44,877 bases of DNA. It comes from Firmicutes bacterium UBA5010. Its GTDB lineage: Bacteria > Bacillota > Clostridia > Tissierellales > Sedimentibacteraceae. The notes beneath the pieces were generated by a model. That model saw only the letters and a list, made by a program, of their open reading frames with translations, did no database searches and had not been told where the DNA came from. Within the stretch, counting starts at the first letter, position 1; each line of letters begins with the position of its first letter. The translations under genes were made by a program, and so were the position numbers. The stretch spans positions 37,818 through 82,694 of the forward strand of contig DGYI01000009.1 in the NCBI GenBank assembly GCA_002396645.1, written 5' to 3'. Below, piece after piece: positions 23,796-31,895 of the stretch.

Positions 23796-24284
23796 ATGGT
23801 AACAATTATAATAACCATAATGACTTTGGCAGTAATAATGCTAATAGCAGTAATTTTAATAAAAGCTTTAGGGGGAGATACGTCAAATTTAACCATTACA
23901 AATCAAGATTATTCACTAAGAAAAAGTATTATGACACCAACGGAATTAAATTTTTATAATGATTTAGAAGTAGCTGTACAAGATAGATATATAATATGTC
24001 CAAAAGTAAGAGTAATAGATTTCGTAGAGCCTATAGGGAAAAATAAAAATTCCAATTTTAACAGAATCGTTAGTAAACACTGTGATTTTCTATTATGTAG
24101 CAGAAGTTTTAAACCAATATTTGTAATAGAACTTGATGATAAATCACATAATAACGTAAGAAGTCAAAAAAATGATAATTTTAAAAATGAATTATACCAA
24201 ACAATTGGAATAAAATTGATAAGAATAAAAGTTAGTAGCATATATAATATAAAAGATATACAAGAGAAGTTAATACTTAATTAG
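23796..24284 (+). CDS. Membrane-anchored DUF2726 nuclease-like protein
   Basis: 162 residues. An N-terminal membrane span (TIIITIMTLAVIMLIAVILI) and a DUF2726 domain: SIMTPTELNFYNDLEVAV, then DFLLCSRSFKPIFVIELDDKSH and a KNELYQTIGIKLIRI segment. DUF2726 is related to restriction-endonuclease-fold domains; D in DFLL and E-x-D in IELDD could be the metal-binding core. It follows the repressor by 16 bp at the right end of the phage, where lysogenic conversion or exclusion genes often sit. Function unproven. Confidence 0.72.
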   Translation: MVTIIITIMTLAVIMLIAVILIKALGGDTSNLTITNQDYSLRKSIMTPTELNFYNDLEVAVQDRYIICPKVRVIDFVEPIGKNKNSNFNRIVSKHCDFLLCSRSFKPIFVIELDDKSHNNVRSQKNDNFKNELYQTIGIKLIRIKVSSIYNIKDIQEKLILN

Positions 24285-24322
24285 AACACATTCTTTCCAG
24301 GCATGATTTAAAACTTGTGTTC
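24284..24322. repeat. GAACACA hairpin repeat, copy 5
   Basis: Arms GAACACA/TGTGTTC at the right end of the phage, just after the DUF2726 stop. The loop is shorter (25 bases) and has lost the CTGCAG text. Confidence 0.65.
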
Positions 24323-24413
24323 AAAAAAACACCTAATAATTTTAACTATTTATATAGTCTATAAATCAAGTTATAATTACATATTCGAATACGCGTAACT
24401 TGAAAATTTGAAA

Positions 24414-24459
24414 ACTTCGAATCTGTAGGTTGGGGGTTCGAAACCCTCATGGCGCACCA
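24414..24459 (+). repeat. attR core: 46-bp direct repeat (tRNA-Arg 3' end)
   Basis: Identical to 14715-14760. It is not a second tRNA gene as the 5' half (acceptor, D-arm, anticodon 5' stem) is missing. It marks the right border of the prophage. Confidence 0.92.
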
Positions 24460-24465
24460 ATATGT

Positions 24466-24528
24466 GCTTGCAAATAGATGTCATTGATAAAGAATCAAGG
24501 GTTTCTAACGATTGCAAGCAATTTTTTT
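24466..24528 (+). terminator. Probable former terminator of tRNA-Arg
   Basis: GCTTGCAA (24468) pairs with TTGCAAGC (about 24521) across a 38-base loop, followed by AATTTTTTTT. It starts 9 bp after attR, so before integration it would have followed tRNA-Arg directly. Confidence 0.55.
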
Positions 24529-24603
24529 TGTCCCAAAAGCACATTTTTTGATGTTAAAAATATTTTTAACTTTTGAGATTGATATTAGTATTATACTACA
24601 TAT

Positions 24604-24649
24604 TGAACAATCGGCTTCCCTTGACAAAAAGCTAAGGAAAACCGATTGT
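24604..24649. terminator. Hairpin downstream of the Cys-rich gene
   Basis: AACAATCGG/CCGATTGTT with inner CTTCC/GGAAA-type pairing. It lies just past the end of the leftward cysteine-rich gene. The T-run is weak on both strands. Confidence 0.5.
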
Positions 24650-24676
24650 TATTAAGCTCTTAAAGTGAAAATCAGC

Positions 24677-24784
24677 TTAATTATTACAACGACACCAGCG
24701 GCCTGTGTTAGGGCACCAATAATACCAGTGACAACAGCAGCAGCCACGGCAGCAAGAACATCTCCTATAATAGTAGTAGCACAT
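24677..24784 (-). CDS. 35-residue cysteine-rich peptide
   Basis: Minus-strand frame with AGGGGTG 8-10 nt before ATG. It reads MCYYYYRRCSCCRGCCCCHW, then YYWCPNTGRWCRCNN: 11 Cys, 6 Tyr, 3 Trp and 6 Arg in 35 residues, and no acidic residue. A hairpin follows it. No signal peptide. Such composition fits a metal-binding, spore-coat-like or modified peptide, but I recognise no family. One other frame here (GDVLAAVAAAVVTGIIG) is also long but lacks a start with a ribosome site. The rest of 24460-25282 is AT-rich with no other gene seen. Confidence 0.5.
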   Translation of the reverse strand: MCYYYYRRCSCCRGCCCCHWYYWCPNTGRWCRCNN

Positions 24785-25282
24785 TATTAATTCACCCCTT
24801 TCATGGATGACTATACCTTTGTACAAAGAGTATATATTTCATAATATGGAATTAATATGGACATGTGCATAAGTTTTGTGTCAGATTTTTTGAGGTGCTT
24901 TGTTTTGATTATATCAATTAAAAGTTTGCTTTCAATATGCTTTATCAACATTATATTAAACCATGGAAATAATACAAAGGAGTAAGGTAAAATATAAAGT
25001 ATTTCGATAAATTTTATTTATTTTTATTTAGTTATATCAGACGGAAGAATAGAGTTGTTTTTACATAATTTACAAAATTATTGCAGAGCATAAATTAACA
25101 TGTTAAGATTAAGATTATATGTTTTACATGAGAACTTTTAATTTTATAAATATTTCGGTTTATAAGTATTATATCTTAGTTATTCTATAAATCTAAAAAT
25201 TTGATTTAATTAGAAGTGCAATAGAAACAAGACATTTTTGAATAAGATTTTTAGCGTAAACTCAAGATGAGGAGATATGTAA

Positions 25283-26212
25283 ATGAGCAAAGATGATGGT
25301 GTAATTGTATGTACTGAAGAATTAATTGAATCTATATTTAAAAAAAAGGTACTATTAAAACCTATTGGACATGAAGAGTTGAGGAGAAATTCTGTATATC
25401 ATGTTCCCGAATATAACGTTATTTTAAAGCTATTTGGAGAAAAGTTAAGATGGGGAAGAGAAGTAGCTTCGCTTAATCACCTGAAAGAAAGAAAAAATAT
25501 TTGTTCTCCGGAAATATTAGATTATGGAGTATTTCAAGAACGAACATATTGGGTGTTAACTAGAATGTTAAGTGGTATAAATTTATCCAATGTAATTAAT
25601 AATCTGGACGAAAAACAAAGGCTTGATATATATAAAAAAATAGGACATATGCACGCGTATTTTCATAAAGAGTGCAGAATAGATATTTGTGGTGATTGGA
25701 ACGAAGATGGTAAAATCATAGACCATCAAAAATCATATTTTTTATTTGCTGCAGAAAAGAATGATAAACAGGCTAAGAGAATAATTTCTAAGGGATACCC
25801 TGATACAAAGCTTTTTTTATTGGCAGCAGAAAAGCTCAAATCACTTGAGTATACAATAAATGATTGTGATGTATTATCACTTTGTCATAATGATTTTGTA
25901 TGTAGAAATATCTTAGTACAAAACAGGAATAGCGAACTGGAAATTACCGGAATTATAGACTTTGAAAGATGTTATCCGAGCGATCCTGAAAGTGATCTTT
26001 CACCTATATTTTTAGATATATATATGAAGAAGGAGATGGAATATTTTCTAAGAGGATATACAGAAATATGTACATTAAGCGATAAATTTGATAAAAAAAT
26101 AAAGTACTATTTAATTGCATTTTGTCTAGAAGTATGCAGCTGGTCATATAAAGTTGCGCCTGATTATTATGAGAAATCAAAGAAAATGATACAATTTTTA
26201 ATCAACTCATAG
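25283..26212 (+). CDS. Aminoglycoside phosphotransferase-family kinase-like protein
   Basis: 309 residues with the APH fold motifs: LCHNDFVCRNILVQ (catalytic loop, HxDxxxxN, about residue 213) and GIIDFERCYPSDPESDL (Mg-binding Asp). The N-terminal lobe has the VYHVPEYNVILKLF strand with a Lys. GAGGAG is 7 nt before the ATG. It could phosphorylate an aminoglycoside, a sugar, choline or a small metabolite; the family name does not fix the substrate or imply resistance. The adjacent methyltransferase gene starts about 60 bp later. Confidence 0.82.
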   Translation: MSKDDGVIVCTEELIESIFKKKVLLKPIGHEELRRNSVYHVPEYNVILKLFGEKLRWGREVASLNHLKERKNICSPEILDYGVFQERTYWVLTRMLSGINLSNVINNLDEKQRLDIYKKIGHMHAYFHKECRIDICGDWNEDGKIIDHQKSYFLFAAEKNDKQAKRIISKGYPDTKLFLLAAEKLKSLEYTINDCDVLSLCHNDFVCRNILVQNRNSELEITGIIDFERCYPSDPESDLSPIFLDIYMKKEMEYFLRGYTEICTLSDKFDKKIKYYLIAFCLEVCSWSYKVAPDYYEKSKKMIQFLINS

Positions 26213-26274
26213 TTATTTATAGACTTAGGGGTTTGAAGCCATTAAAGATTATTTATATAATAGGAGGTCATGAA

Positions 26275-27114
26275 ATGTCCATTATTGAAAGTGGTTGGGA
26301 GCGAGATAAGAGAGTACATTTTGATGAAATTGTAATGAAATATGAAGAAACACGACCTGAATGGCCAAATGATATTTTTGAAGATATTATCAATTATTCT
26401 ATAAAAGAACAGGGGAATAAAGCGCTTGAAATAGGAGCGGGAACAGGGAAAGCAACTGCTCATTTCCTAAATAAAGGATATGATGTGACTGCTGTAGAGA
26501 TAAGCAAGCATATGGCGGAATTTTTAAAGGAAAGATTTAAAGATAATAAAGATTTTAGCGTACTTGTTTCAACATTTGAAAATACCGTATTGGAAGAAAA
26601 CAACTACAATCTTATATATGCCGCTTCTGCTTTTCATTGGGTAGATGCAGAAATAGGGTGTCCTAAGGTTCTTCGTTTACTAAAAAACGGTGGGATATTT
26701 GCATTGTTACGCTATAACTTTAACTATATTCCTCCTAAAGGTGAAGACTTCTATGAAGAAATACAAAAAGCTTATGAGAAATATTTTTTTAGCTATTATA
26801 CATCACAAAGCATATCTGATATAAAGAAAATGAATAAAAAAAGTTTTGAAAAAAATCCCAGAATTTTAACTGGTTATGGATTTGAGGATTTAAACCTTTA
26901 TGGATTTCATGATGTAACCATGAATTTATACGAAAAAGAATTAACGTATAATGCAGATGAATGGATAAACTTACTCGATACTTTATCTAACCATAGAAAT
27001 TTGCCAGAAAGCAACAGAATAGCTCTATATTCAGAAATAAAAGAAATAATTATAGAACACGGTAATCTTCATAAAGTGGACTGCATTTTTCAATTATATA
27101 TGGGTAGAAAGTGA
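26275..27114 (+). CDS. Class I SAM-dependent methyltransferase
   Basis: 279 residues from ATG 26275, which follows GGAGGT by 6 nt; the longer frame back to 26233 lacks a site. Motif I ALEIGAGTGKATAHFL (about residues 45-60), motif II VTAVEISKHMAEFL, and post-I YNLIYAASAFHWVD. The HWV motif is typical of small-molecule methyltransferases of the UbiE/trans-aconitate type. Substrate unknown. It may be co-transcribed with the kinase-like gene. Confidence 0.83.
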   Translation: MSIIESGWERDKRVHFDEIVMKYEETRPEWPNDIFEDIINYSIKEQGNKALEIGAGTGKATAHFLNKGYDVTAVEISKHMAEFLKERFKDNKDFSVLVSTFENTVLEENNYNLIYAASAFHWVDAEIGCPKVLRLLKNGGIFALLRYNFNYIPPKGEDFYEEIQKAYEKYFFSYYTSQSISDIKKMNKKSFEKNPRILTGYGFEDLNLYGFHDVTMNLYEKELTYNADEWINLLDTLSNHRNLPESNRIALYSEIKEIIIEHGNLHKVDCIFQLYMGRK

Positions 27115-27189
27115 ACATAAAAAGAAGAAAATAAAAAAATACTATTCTTAAGAAATAAATTATGATATAATTGTTATGCTAATATATTT

Positions 27190-27266
27190 GAAGGTGTAGC
27201 TCAGCTGGTTAGAGTACCTGCTTGACATGCAGGGGGTCGATGGTTCAAGTCCATTCATCTTCACCA
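27190..27266 (+). tRNA. tRNA-Val(GAC)
   Basis: 77 bases with CCA. Acceptor GAAGGTG/CATCTTC (one G-T pair), D-arm TAGCTCAGCTGGTTAGAG, anticodon stem CCTGC/GCAGG with loop TTGACAT (anticodon GAC), T-arm with GGTTCAAGTCC. A TATAAT-like -10 lies at about 27166-27171. Confidence 0.95.
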
Positions 27267-27271
27267 GTATT

Positions 27272-27311
27272 GTGCCAAACCCGGTTTTCGGGTTTGGCAT
27301 TATTTTTTATT
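27272..27311 (+). terminator. Terminator of tRNA-Val
   Basis: TGCCAAACCCG/CGGGTTTGGCA, 11-bp stem with a GTTTT loop, then TTATTTTTTATT. Confidence 0.93.
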
Positions 27312-27382
27312 GAACAGGCATAAAATTAAATCAGTAATTATAAAATTCAAAAAATTATGTGGAAGTATGAGGAAAAATATAT

Positions 27383-27445
27383 TATAATTTTTATATCAGC
27401 AATGAAACCTGATATAAAACGAGTTTATATAACAATCATATAAAC
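27383..27445 (+). promoter_or_regulatory. Leader of the SLH gene with two hairpins
   Basis: TATAAT at 27383-27388 is followed by TTATATCAG/CTGATATAA (27391-27417) and GTTTATAT/ATATAAAC (27423-27445), both perfect. They would sit at the start of the SLH-gene mRNA, about 90 nt before its start codon, and may stabilise it. Confidence 0.45.
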
Positions 27446-27537
27446 GTGAAGGATAAAATATTAATATCAGGAACAAACTAAAAGAACAGTACGTCTAATT
27501 TAACATGAATAGAACAAATTATATTGGAGGTATTAAC

Positions 27538-28557
27538 ATGAAAATAAAAATTTCAGGACTTATTTTGGCGGGAGCTTTGTTATTATCTGTTCCTGTTCAA
27601 ACAGTGTATGCCGATACTTTGGAGGAAAATAAAGTAATCAGGGTAATCAGCAGTCCTTTGGAGCATTGGGCAAGCGAAGCAATACATAAGCTGTCTGAAA
27701 AAAATGCGTTCCTTTTTGATGAACAAGGTTATGATATCGCAATTAAAAAAAGTGAGTTCGCAAAAATTCTCTGCGTTGCTTTGGACATAAAGATAAATTA
27801 TCTTATACAGCCGGATATTAAAGATTATTTTGATGATATAGACCCTACTGCGCCTTATGCTTCATATGTAATTGATTTAGTTACCGCAAACGTTTTAGAA
27901 GGCGGAGGAAGCTTTAATCCGGATGATAATTTAAGCAGAGAAGAAATGATTTACTATTTGATGAACGCATATAAATATAAAATGGGAGAAGGATATAAAA
28001 TGATTAAGCTTGAAGAACCAAGTTTTGATGATGCAGATAAAATCACTCCTGAATATAGCGGTAACATCTCACAGGCGCAGCATTATAAGCTTGTTTTAGG
28101 TAATGGAAATAATATGGTTGAGCCGCAAAGAGATGCAAGCAGAGCTGAAGCTGCGGCAGTTGCAGTTAGACTTTCGGATTTTTTAGCTTCACAGAATATT
28201 CAAGTTTCAGTTAAACCTGAGGCTATTGTCAAGGATAATTCAATCGAAATGAAAATAATCATAAAAAATGACTCAGAAAATGATATTTTATTAGAATTTA
28301 ATTCGGGTCAAAGGTTTGATTTTCAGCTCCTCGATGTTGATAAAAACATATTGTGGACATGGTCTGCCAACAAGATGTTTATTCAAGTATTGAGTACAAT
28401 GGAAATAAAAGCAGGTGAAACCGTTGAATTCAGTGATATTATTTCTGAAGATGAGTATGCAGAATTTAAAGATGAAATAGTATATTTCAGAGGATATATA
28501 ACCGGTGCGGCCAATTTTGTTAACCAGCTGGGATATGAAGTAGATATCAGTAAGTAA
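27538..28557 (+). CDS. S-layer homology protein with BsuPI-like inhibitor domain
   Basis: 339 residues from ATG 27538 (GGAGG at 27526-27530); an upstream ATG at 27505 lies before the ribosome site. A signal peptide ends TVYA near residue 25. Three SLH repeats follow: HWASEAIHKLSEKNAFLF (about 40-90), APYASYVIDLVTANVLEGGG (about 100-150) and the degenerate YSGNISQAQHYKLVLGNG (about 170-220). Residues about 235-330 match the BsuPI intracellular proteinase inhibitor domain (IKNDSENDILLEFNSGQRFD and ILWTWSANKMFIQ). It would be held on pyruvylated wall polymer, presenting a protease-inhibitor-like domain outward. Confidence 0.85.
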   Translation: MKIKISGLILAGALLLSVPVQTVYADTLEENKVIRVISSPLEHWASEAIHKLSEKNAFLFDEQGYDIAIKKSEFAKILCVALDIKINYLIQPDIKDYFDDIDPTAPYASYVIDLVTANVLEGGGSFNPDDNLSREEMIYYLMNAYKYKMGEGYKMIKLEEPSFDDADKITPEYSGNISQAQHYKLVLGNGNNMVEPQRDASRAEAAAVAVRLSDFLASQNIQVSVKPEAIVKDNSIEMKIIIKNDSENDILLEFNSGQRFDFQLLDVDKNILWTWSANKMFIQVLSTMEIKAGETVEFSDIISEDEYAEFKDEIVYFRGYITGAANFVNQLGYEVDISK

Positions 28558-28628
28558 ATTATAATATCTTAATAAAAAAAGCACTCATTAAGGGCAACAC
28601 TCATAAAACAGATCAAAATGTTTTCAGG

Positions 28629-28662
28629 AAACGGCATGGCTTCGGCTATGCCGTTTCTCCGT
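28629..28662 (+). terminator. Hairpin with tetraloop after SLH gene
   Basis: AAACGGCATGGC TTCG GCTATGCCGTTT, a 12-bp stem with one G-T pair. T-run is short. It starts the imported-looking segment 28590-31900. Confidence 0.55.
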
Positions 28663-28736
28663 TTTGCAGATTATTCAGCAAGGCAGCGGGGAGTATTCAT
28701 TTTTAGTTTTCTCCATTCCCTTTAGTTGTTTAGTAA

Positions 28737-28985
28737 ATGAAAAGTTTCTTAGCAAGTATAGGAAAGGGGTACCCTTTCCGTAAAAATGCCTGCGTTTTTG
28801 CTTGTTGGGAAGTTTACCAAACCCTCTGCTTTTACCTTTCACTACCTACAACGCTACACAAGGCGATTTTGCCAAACAAAAGCAAAAAAACGTTGCAATC
28901 CGTATCGGCTGCAACGCTTTTTGATTCATACTCAAGTATGGTATGGATATTCAGATTCCCCAGAGGTTTATTGTTCTTAGTATAG
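28737..28985 (+). pseudogene. Non-coding or decayed mobile-element-like segment
   Basis: Two overlapping frames (28737-28985 and 28786-28980) exist but lack good ribosome sites and have basic, Cys/Tyr/Phe-rich low-credibility products. A hairpin CGTTGCA/TGCAACG plus CTTTTT (28891-28922) lies inside. The text reminds me of short repeated stretches in conjugative elements of gut Clostridia, but I cannot check this. I would not annotate a protein. The remainder of 28558-29189 has no other gene. Confidence 0.35.
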
Positions 28986-29189
28986 ATTCTATGACTTAAC
29001 CAAAAGTATTAAATCTGTTGGTTATTACGCTGTATTCTAAGAGATATAATAATGTATAAGTTTTAAGTGGAGCGACACAGGAAAATTCTTAAATAAAATT
29101 TTTCTGCTAAAGTTTCACTAAAGATATATCCGTTATTATAAAACCTGTAAGATAGATGCTTACAAAATATAAAAACGGAGGTAAATAAA

Positions 29190-29483
29190 ATGAACACATT
29201 CATGAAAGAGATTTTTGGCAACGGAAAAAAGAAGCTGATTGCTTCTATGCTGGGTAGTGCACTTGTATTGTCCTTGGGTACAGGGGTCGCCTATGCGGCC
29301 AATAACGACTTATTCAAGGTTGACGTCAAAGCCGAAGTAGTAGAGAGCGGCGCAATAAACAATGATAACACAGTGGAGGTTGAATTTCCCATAGGCGGCG
29401 GTGTCATTGTGCTGGAAAATGAAGAAGGACGCGATACTACCTTGGAAACTATCGAGGAAACTGTGGAAGTTCGCGGTCAGTAG
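29190..29483 (+). CDS. Small secreted acidic protein upstream of two-component system
   Basis: 97 residues. Basic N-terminus NGKKKLIASMLGSALVLSLG and a cut site near VAYA|ANN (about 37). The mature part is about 60 residues, acidic, beta-rich (VDVKAEVVESGAINNDNTVE). GGAGG is 7-8 nt before ATG. It lies 160 bp before a response regulator, separated by a strong hairpin (29554-29585). I do not recognise the family; it could be a signal or a target of the adjacent sensor. GC content is higher than around. Confidence 0.6.
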   Translation: MNTFMKEIFGNGKKKLIASMLGSALVLSLGTGVAYAANNDLFKVDVKAEVVESGAINNDNTVEVEFPIGGGVIVLENEEGRDTTLETIEETVEVRGQ

Positions 29484-29553
29484 TGATGGTATCAAAGTCA
29501 GAACGGCAGCGCCACGGGAACAATTAAAAACTAAAAAACGTCATTTGCTCACC

Positions 29554-29590
29554 AATGCAAGGCTTTTGAATAAAAGCCTTGCATTGTGCG
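29554..29590 (+). terminator. 14-bp hairpin between secreted protein and regulator genes
   Basis: AATGCAAGGCTTTT GAAT AAAAGCCTTGCATT, perfect. Weak T-run after it, so partial termination or mRNA protection is possible. Confidence 0.65.
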
Positions 29591-29644
29591 TTACGATTTG
29601 TAATAATATATACCACAAGAGATTGATATACGAGGAGGTTAGTC

Positions 29645-30340
29645 ATGAGAATTTTAATGGTAGAAGATGAAAAATACATGGCTGAAGCCGTTGCGCAAAT
29701 ATTGAAAAAAAATAATTATAGCGTTGATTTGGCTTTTGATGGAGAATATGGGCTGGATTGTGCTATTTCTAACATATATGATATGATCATCTTGGATATT
29801 ATGTTGCCTAAAATGGATGGGATACAGGTGTTACAAGAGTTGCGCAAGCAGAAACTTTCTACACCTGTTATTCTGTTGACCGCAAGAGGTGAAACGGAGG
29901 ACAAAGTAAAAGGGCTGGATTGCGGGGCCGATGATTATTTGGCAAAACCATTTCATACCGACGAATTACTTGCCCGTCTGCGTGCTTTGGGGCGCAGACA
30001 GGCAGAGATTCTGCCTGACGGCATACAGAAATATGGGGATATTGCCTTAAATCCTCATACACTTCTGCTGACGTGTGGCAATAGAGACGTCTATTTGTCT
30101 CTAAAGGAAAGTCAAATACTGGAGTTGCTTATAAAACGTGCCTCCATGGTTTTATCGAAAGAAATTATTATTGAGAAGCTATGGGGCTATGATACAGAAG
30201 CGGAAGAAAATCGTGTGGAAATACACATATCGCTGCTTCGCAAGAAATTGGTGAAGCTGTGTTCTTGCGTTTCCATACGCACAATCAGGGGGGCGGGCTA
30301 TATTCTGCAGACGGGAGAAAACAAAAATGGAGATGATTAA
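29645..30340 (+). CDS. OmpR-family response regulator
   Basis: 231 residues. Receiver domain with the acidic pair EDE (8-10), phospho-acceptor Asp in MIILDIMLPKMDG (about 51) and Lys in YLAKPFHTDELLAR (about 101). C-terminal winged-helix DNA-binding domain about 130-225 with GYDTEAEENRVEIHISLLRK and TIRGAGYIL. GGAGG before ATG. Overlaps the histidine kinase gene by 14 bp, so the two are co-translated. Targets unknown; the secreted protein upstream is a candidate. Confidence 0.93.
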   Translation: MRILMVEDEKYMAEAVAQILKKNNYSVDLAFDGEYGLDCAISNIYDMIILDIMLPKMDGIQVLQELRKQKLSTPVILLTARGETEDKVKGLDCGADDYLAKPFHTDELLARLRALGRRQAEILPDGIQKYGDIALNPHTLLLTCGNRDVYLSLKESQILELLIKRASMVLSKEIIIEKLWGYDTEAEENRVEIHISLLRKKLVKLCSCVSIRTIRGAGYILQTGENKNGDD

Positions 30341-31610
30341 GCGGTTTCGTAATAAAATCCTGATTATAAATATGGTACTGATTTCAGCCGTGGTATTATC
30401 TGCGTTTTATGCTATCTATTTTGATAGTTATAAAAATATAAATAATGAAATAGAAAACACGCTTGTACAGGGTTCAGTTACGGCAGGAATCATGGTTGAA
30501 GCCTCCGTTGAAGGTTCCGATTCTTCTGACGTCTACCTAATGTTCAGCGTCATCGCTGATTCACAGGGTAATATTCTTGAACATAACTCATCATTGAATT
30601 TTGAAACCGAATTTTACGAGAAAGCTGTTAAGACTGCAATGGAAAGGCCGAACAGTAAAGCGTTTATTGGCTTGAACGATAGGCAATGGCGTTATCGTGT
30701 TGTCCCTATCACTGAAATCCGCTTTTATGAAAACAGTATCAGAAATGGGGTTAATGACATGGGTGACGATGTAAAAACCGCTATTGTTTTTTTAGATGTG
30801 ACCTCATATCATAAGACCCTTGTTAATCTGATGACCACCTTGCTAACGGTTGGGGGTGCTTCGCTTATAGCTGTTTTTCTCATAAGTCTTTATTTTTCAA
30901 ATCGCACGATGAAGCCATTGGTTGAGGTATGGCAAAAGCAGAAGCAGTTTGTTGCTGACGCTTCTCACGAGCTAAAAACACCAATATCTATCATCAATGC
31001 AAATTATGATTTGCTAATAGCAAATAGCGAGGAAACAATACAAAGTCAAATGAAATGGTTGGACTATATCAGAATTGGAACAGACAGAATGACAAAACTA
31101 ACGAATAGCCTTTTAATGTTGGCAAAATTCGATGACCCTGAAAAAATCTTGAAAAAAACATCTTTTGACCTAAGCAAGACGATACAAGAAGTTGTTTTTT
31201 CAATGGAAGCCGCCATACTTGAAAAAGGAATTGAAAGCATAGTTTCGATTCCTGAAAATATCACAGTAAACAGCGACCCAGAAGGATTAACGCAGGTAGT
31301 TTCCATTTTATTGGACAATGCTATCAAGTACACAGATGGAAATGGGCGGATTAGCATTACTTTCGCACAATCAAATAATCAAGTTGTATTTTCAGTCAGA
31401 AATAGCGGTAAGGGTATTTCTAAGCAGGATTTATCTAAAATATTTGACCGATTTTACAGAGCAGACCAATCAAGAACTAATGAAAATGGCGGGCATGGTT
31501 TGGGTTTGTCTATTGCCAAAGCTATCATAGACGCATTGGGTGGGAGGATACGGGCAGAAAGCGTTGAAGGAGAATATACTACCTTTACTTTTTGCCTCAA
31601 TCAATATTGA
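30327..31610 (+). CDS. Sensor histidine kinase
   Basis: 427 residues. Membrane span about 10-28, an extracytoplasmic domain about 30-165, a second span about 172-192, then HisKA with FVADASHELKTPISIINANY (phospho-His about 221) and HATPase with N box LDNAIKYTDGNG, G1 NSGKGISKQD, F box FDRFYRADQSR and G2 GHGLGLSIAKAI. All catalytic motifs look intact. Pairs with the preceding regulator. Confidence 0.93.
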   Translation: MEMIKRFRNKILIINMVLISAVVLSAFYAIYFDSYKNINNEIENTLVQGSVTAGIMVEASVEGSDSSDVYLMFSVIADSQGNILEHNSSLNFETEFYEKAVKTAMERPNSKAFIGLNDRQWRYRVVPITEIRFYENSIRNGVNDMGDDVKTAIVFLDVTSYHKTLVNLMTTLLTVGGASLIAVFLISLYFSNRTMKPLVEVWQKQKQFVADASHELKTPISIINANYDLLIANSEETIQSQMKWLDYIRIGTDRMTKLTNSLLMLAKFDDPEKILKKTSFDLSKTIQEVVFSMEAAILEKGIESIVSIPENITVNSDPEGLTQVVSILLDNAIKYTDGNGRISITFAQSNNQVVFSVRNSGKGISKQDLSKIFDRFYRADQSRTNENGGHGLGLSIAKAIIDALGGRIRAESVEGEYTTFTFCLNQY

Positions 31611-31631
31611 CATGAGATAGACTAAATACAA

Positions 31632-31672
31632 CCCACCGCAACAACGGAAATAAAAAAACCGTTGTTGTGGGC
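31632..31672 (+). terminator. Hairpin after the two-component genes
   Basis: CCCAC..CAACAACGG paired with CCGTTGTTG.GTGGG across AAATAAAAAAA. No long T-run follows, so termination strength is uncertain. Confidence 0.55.
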
Positions 31673-31799
31673 GCTGAATAGTTGTGCGCTAAATATGGTA
31701 GCATAGCCAAACGGCGGTTTTGATAAATGAAAAGACGAGCCGACAATTTTTCATGTATACGGAAAAGTACTTATTATCTAAAATGAACGGTTAGCAAAA

Positions 31800-31895
31800 G
31801 TGTTTTCCAAGCTGTCAGAGCAACGGCAGGAAGTATTGATATTGTATTTTTTCTTAGGTTATACCGAGTTCAAATCACCGAAGATAAGTAGTTAA
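31800..31895 (+). pseudogene. Remnant of a sigma-70-like regulator
   Basis: A short frame reads VFSKLSEQRQEVLILYFFLG then YTEFKSPKISS and a stop. LSEQRQEVxxLYFFLGYTE matches the start of region 4 in small sigma factors carried by Tn916/Tn1549-like elements; the helix-turn-helix part is lost. It suggests decayed conjugative-element DNA on the right side of the two-component cassette. The rest of 31611-31956 shows no gene. Confidence 0.4.

Larger units (their letters stand above)
14715..24459. mobile_element. Inovirus-like (filamentous phage) prophage in tRNA-Arg
   Basis: About 9.7 kb bounded by perfect 46-bp direct repeats of the tRNA-Arg 3' end. It carries, on the minus strand, a DNA-binding protein, ssDNA-binding-like protein, several tiny membrane proteins, a major coat protein plus terminator, two signal-peptide surface proteins, a VI-like protein, a Zot/pI ATPase, a replication initiator and a tyrosine integrase next to the left end; a repressor and a DUF2726 protein run on the plus strand. 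Order and sizes resemble Ff phages (V-VII-IX-VIII-III-VI-I). No secretin (pIV), lysis or tail genes are seen. All frames look intact, so it may be active. Confidence 0.88.

Noticed and set aside
24414..24459. Second tRNA-Arg gene
   Set aside because: Only the 3' 46 bases are present; no 5' acceptor, D-arm or 5' anticodon stem. It is an attachment-site repeat.
25283..26212. Antibiotic resistance gene
   Set aside because: The APH fold is clear but family members act on many substrates; no evidence here for drug modification.
28737..28985. Real small protein genes in two overlapping frames
   Set aside because: No ribosome sites, strong hairpins within, and compositions typical of non-coding sequence; kept only as a decayed segment.
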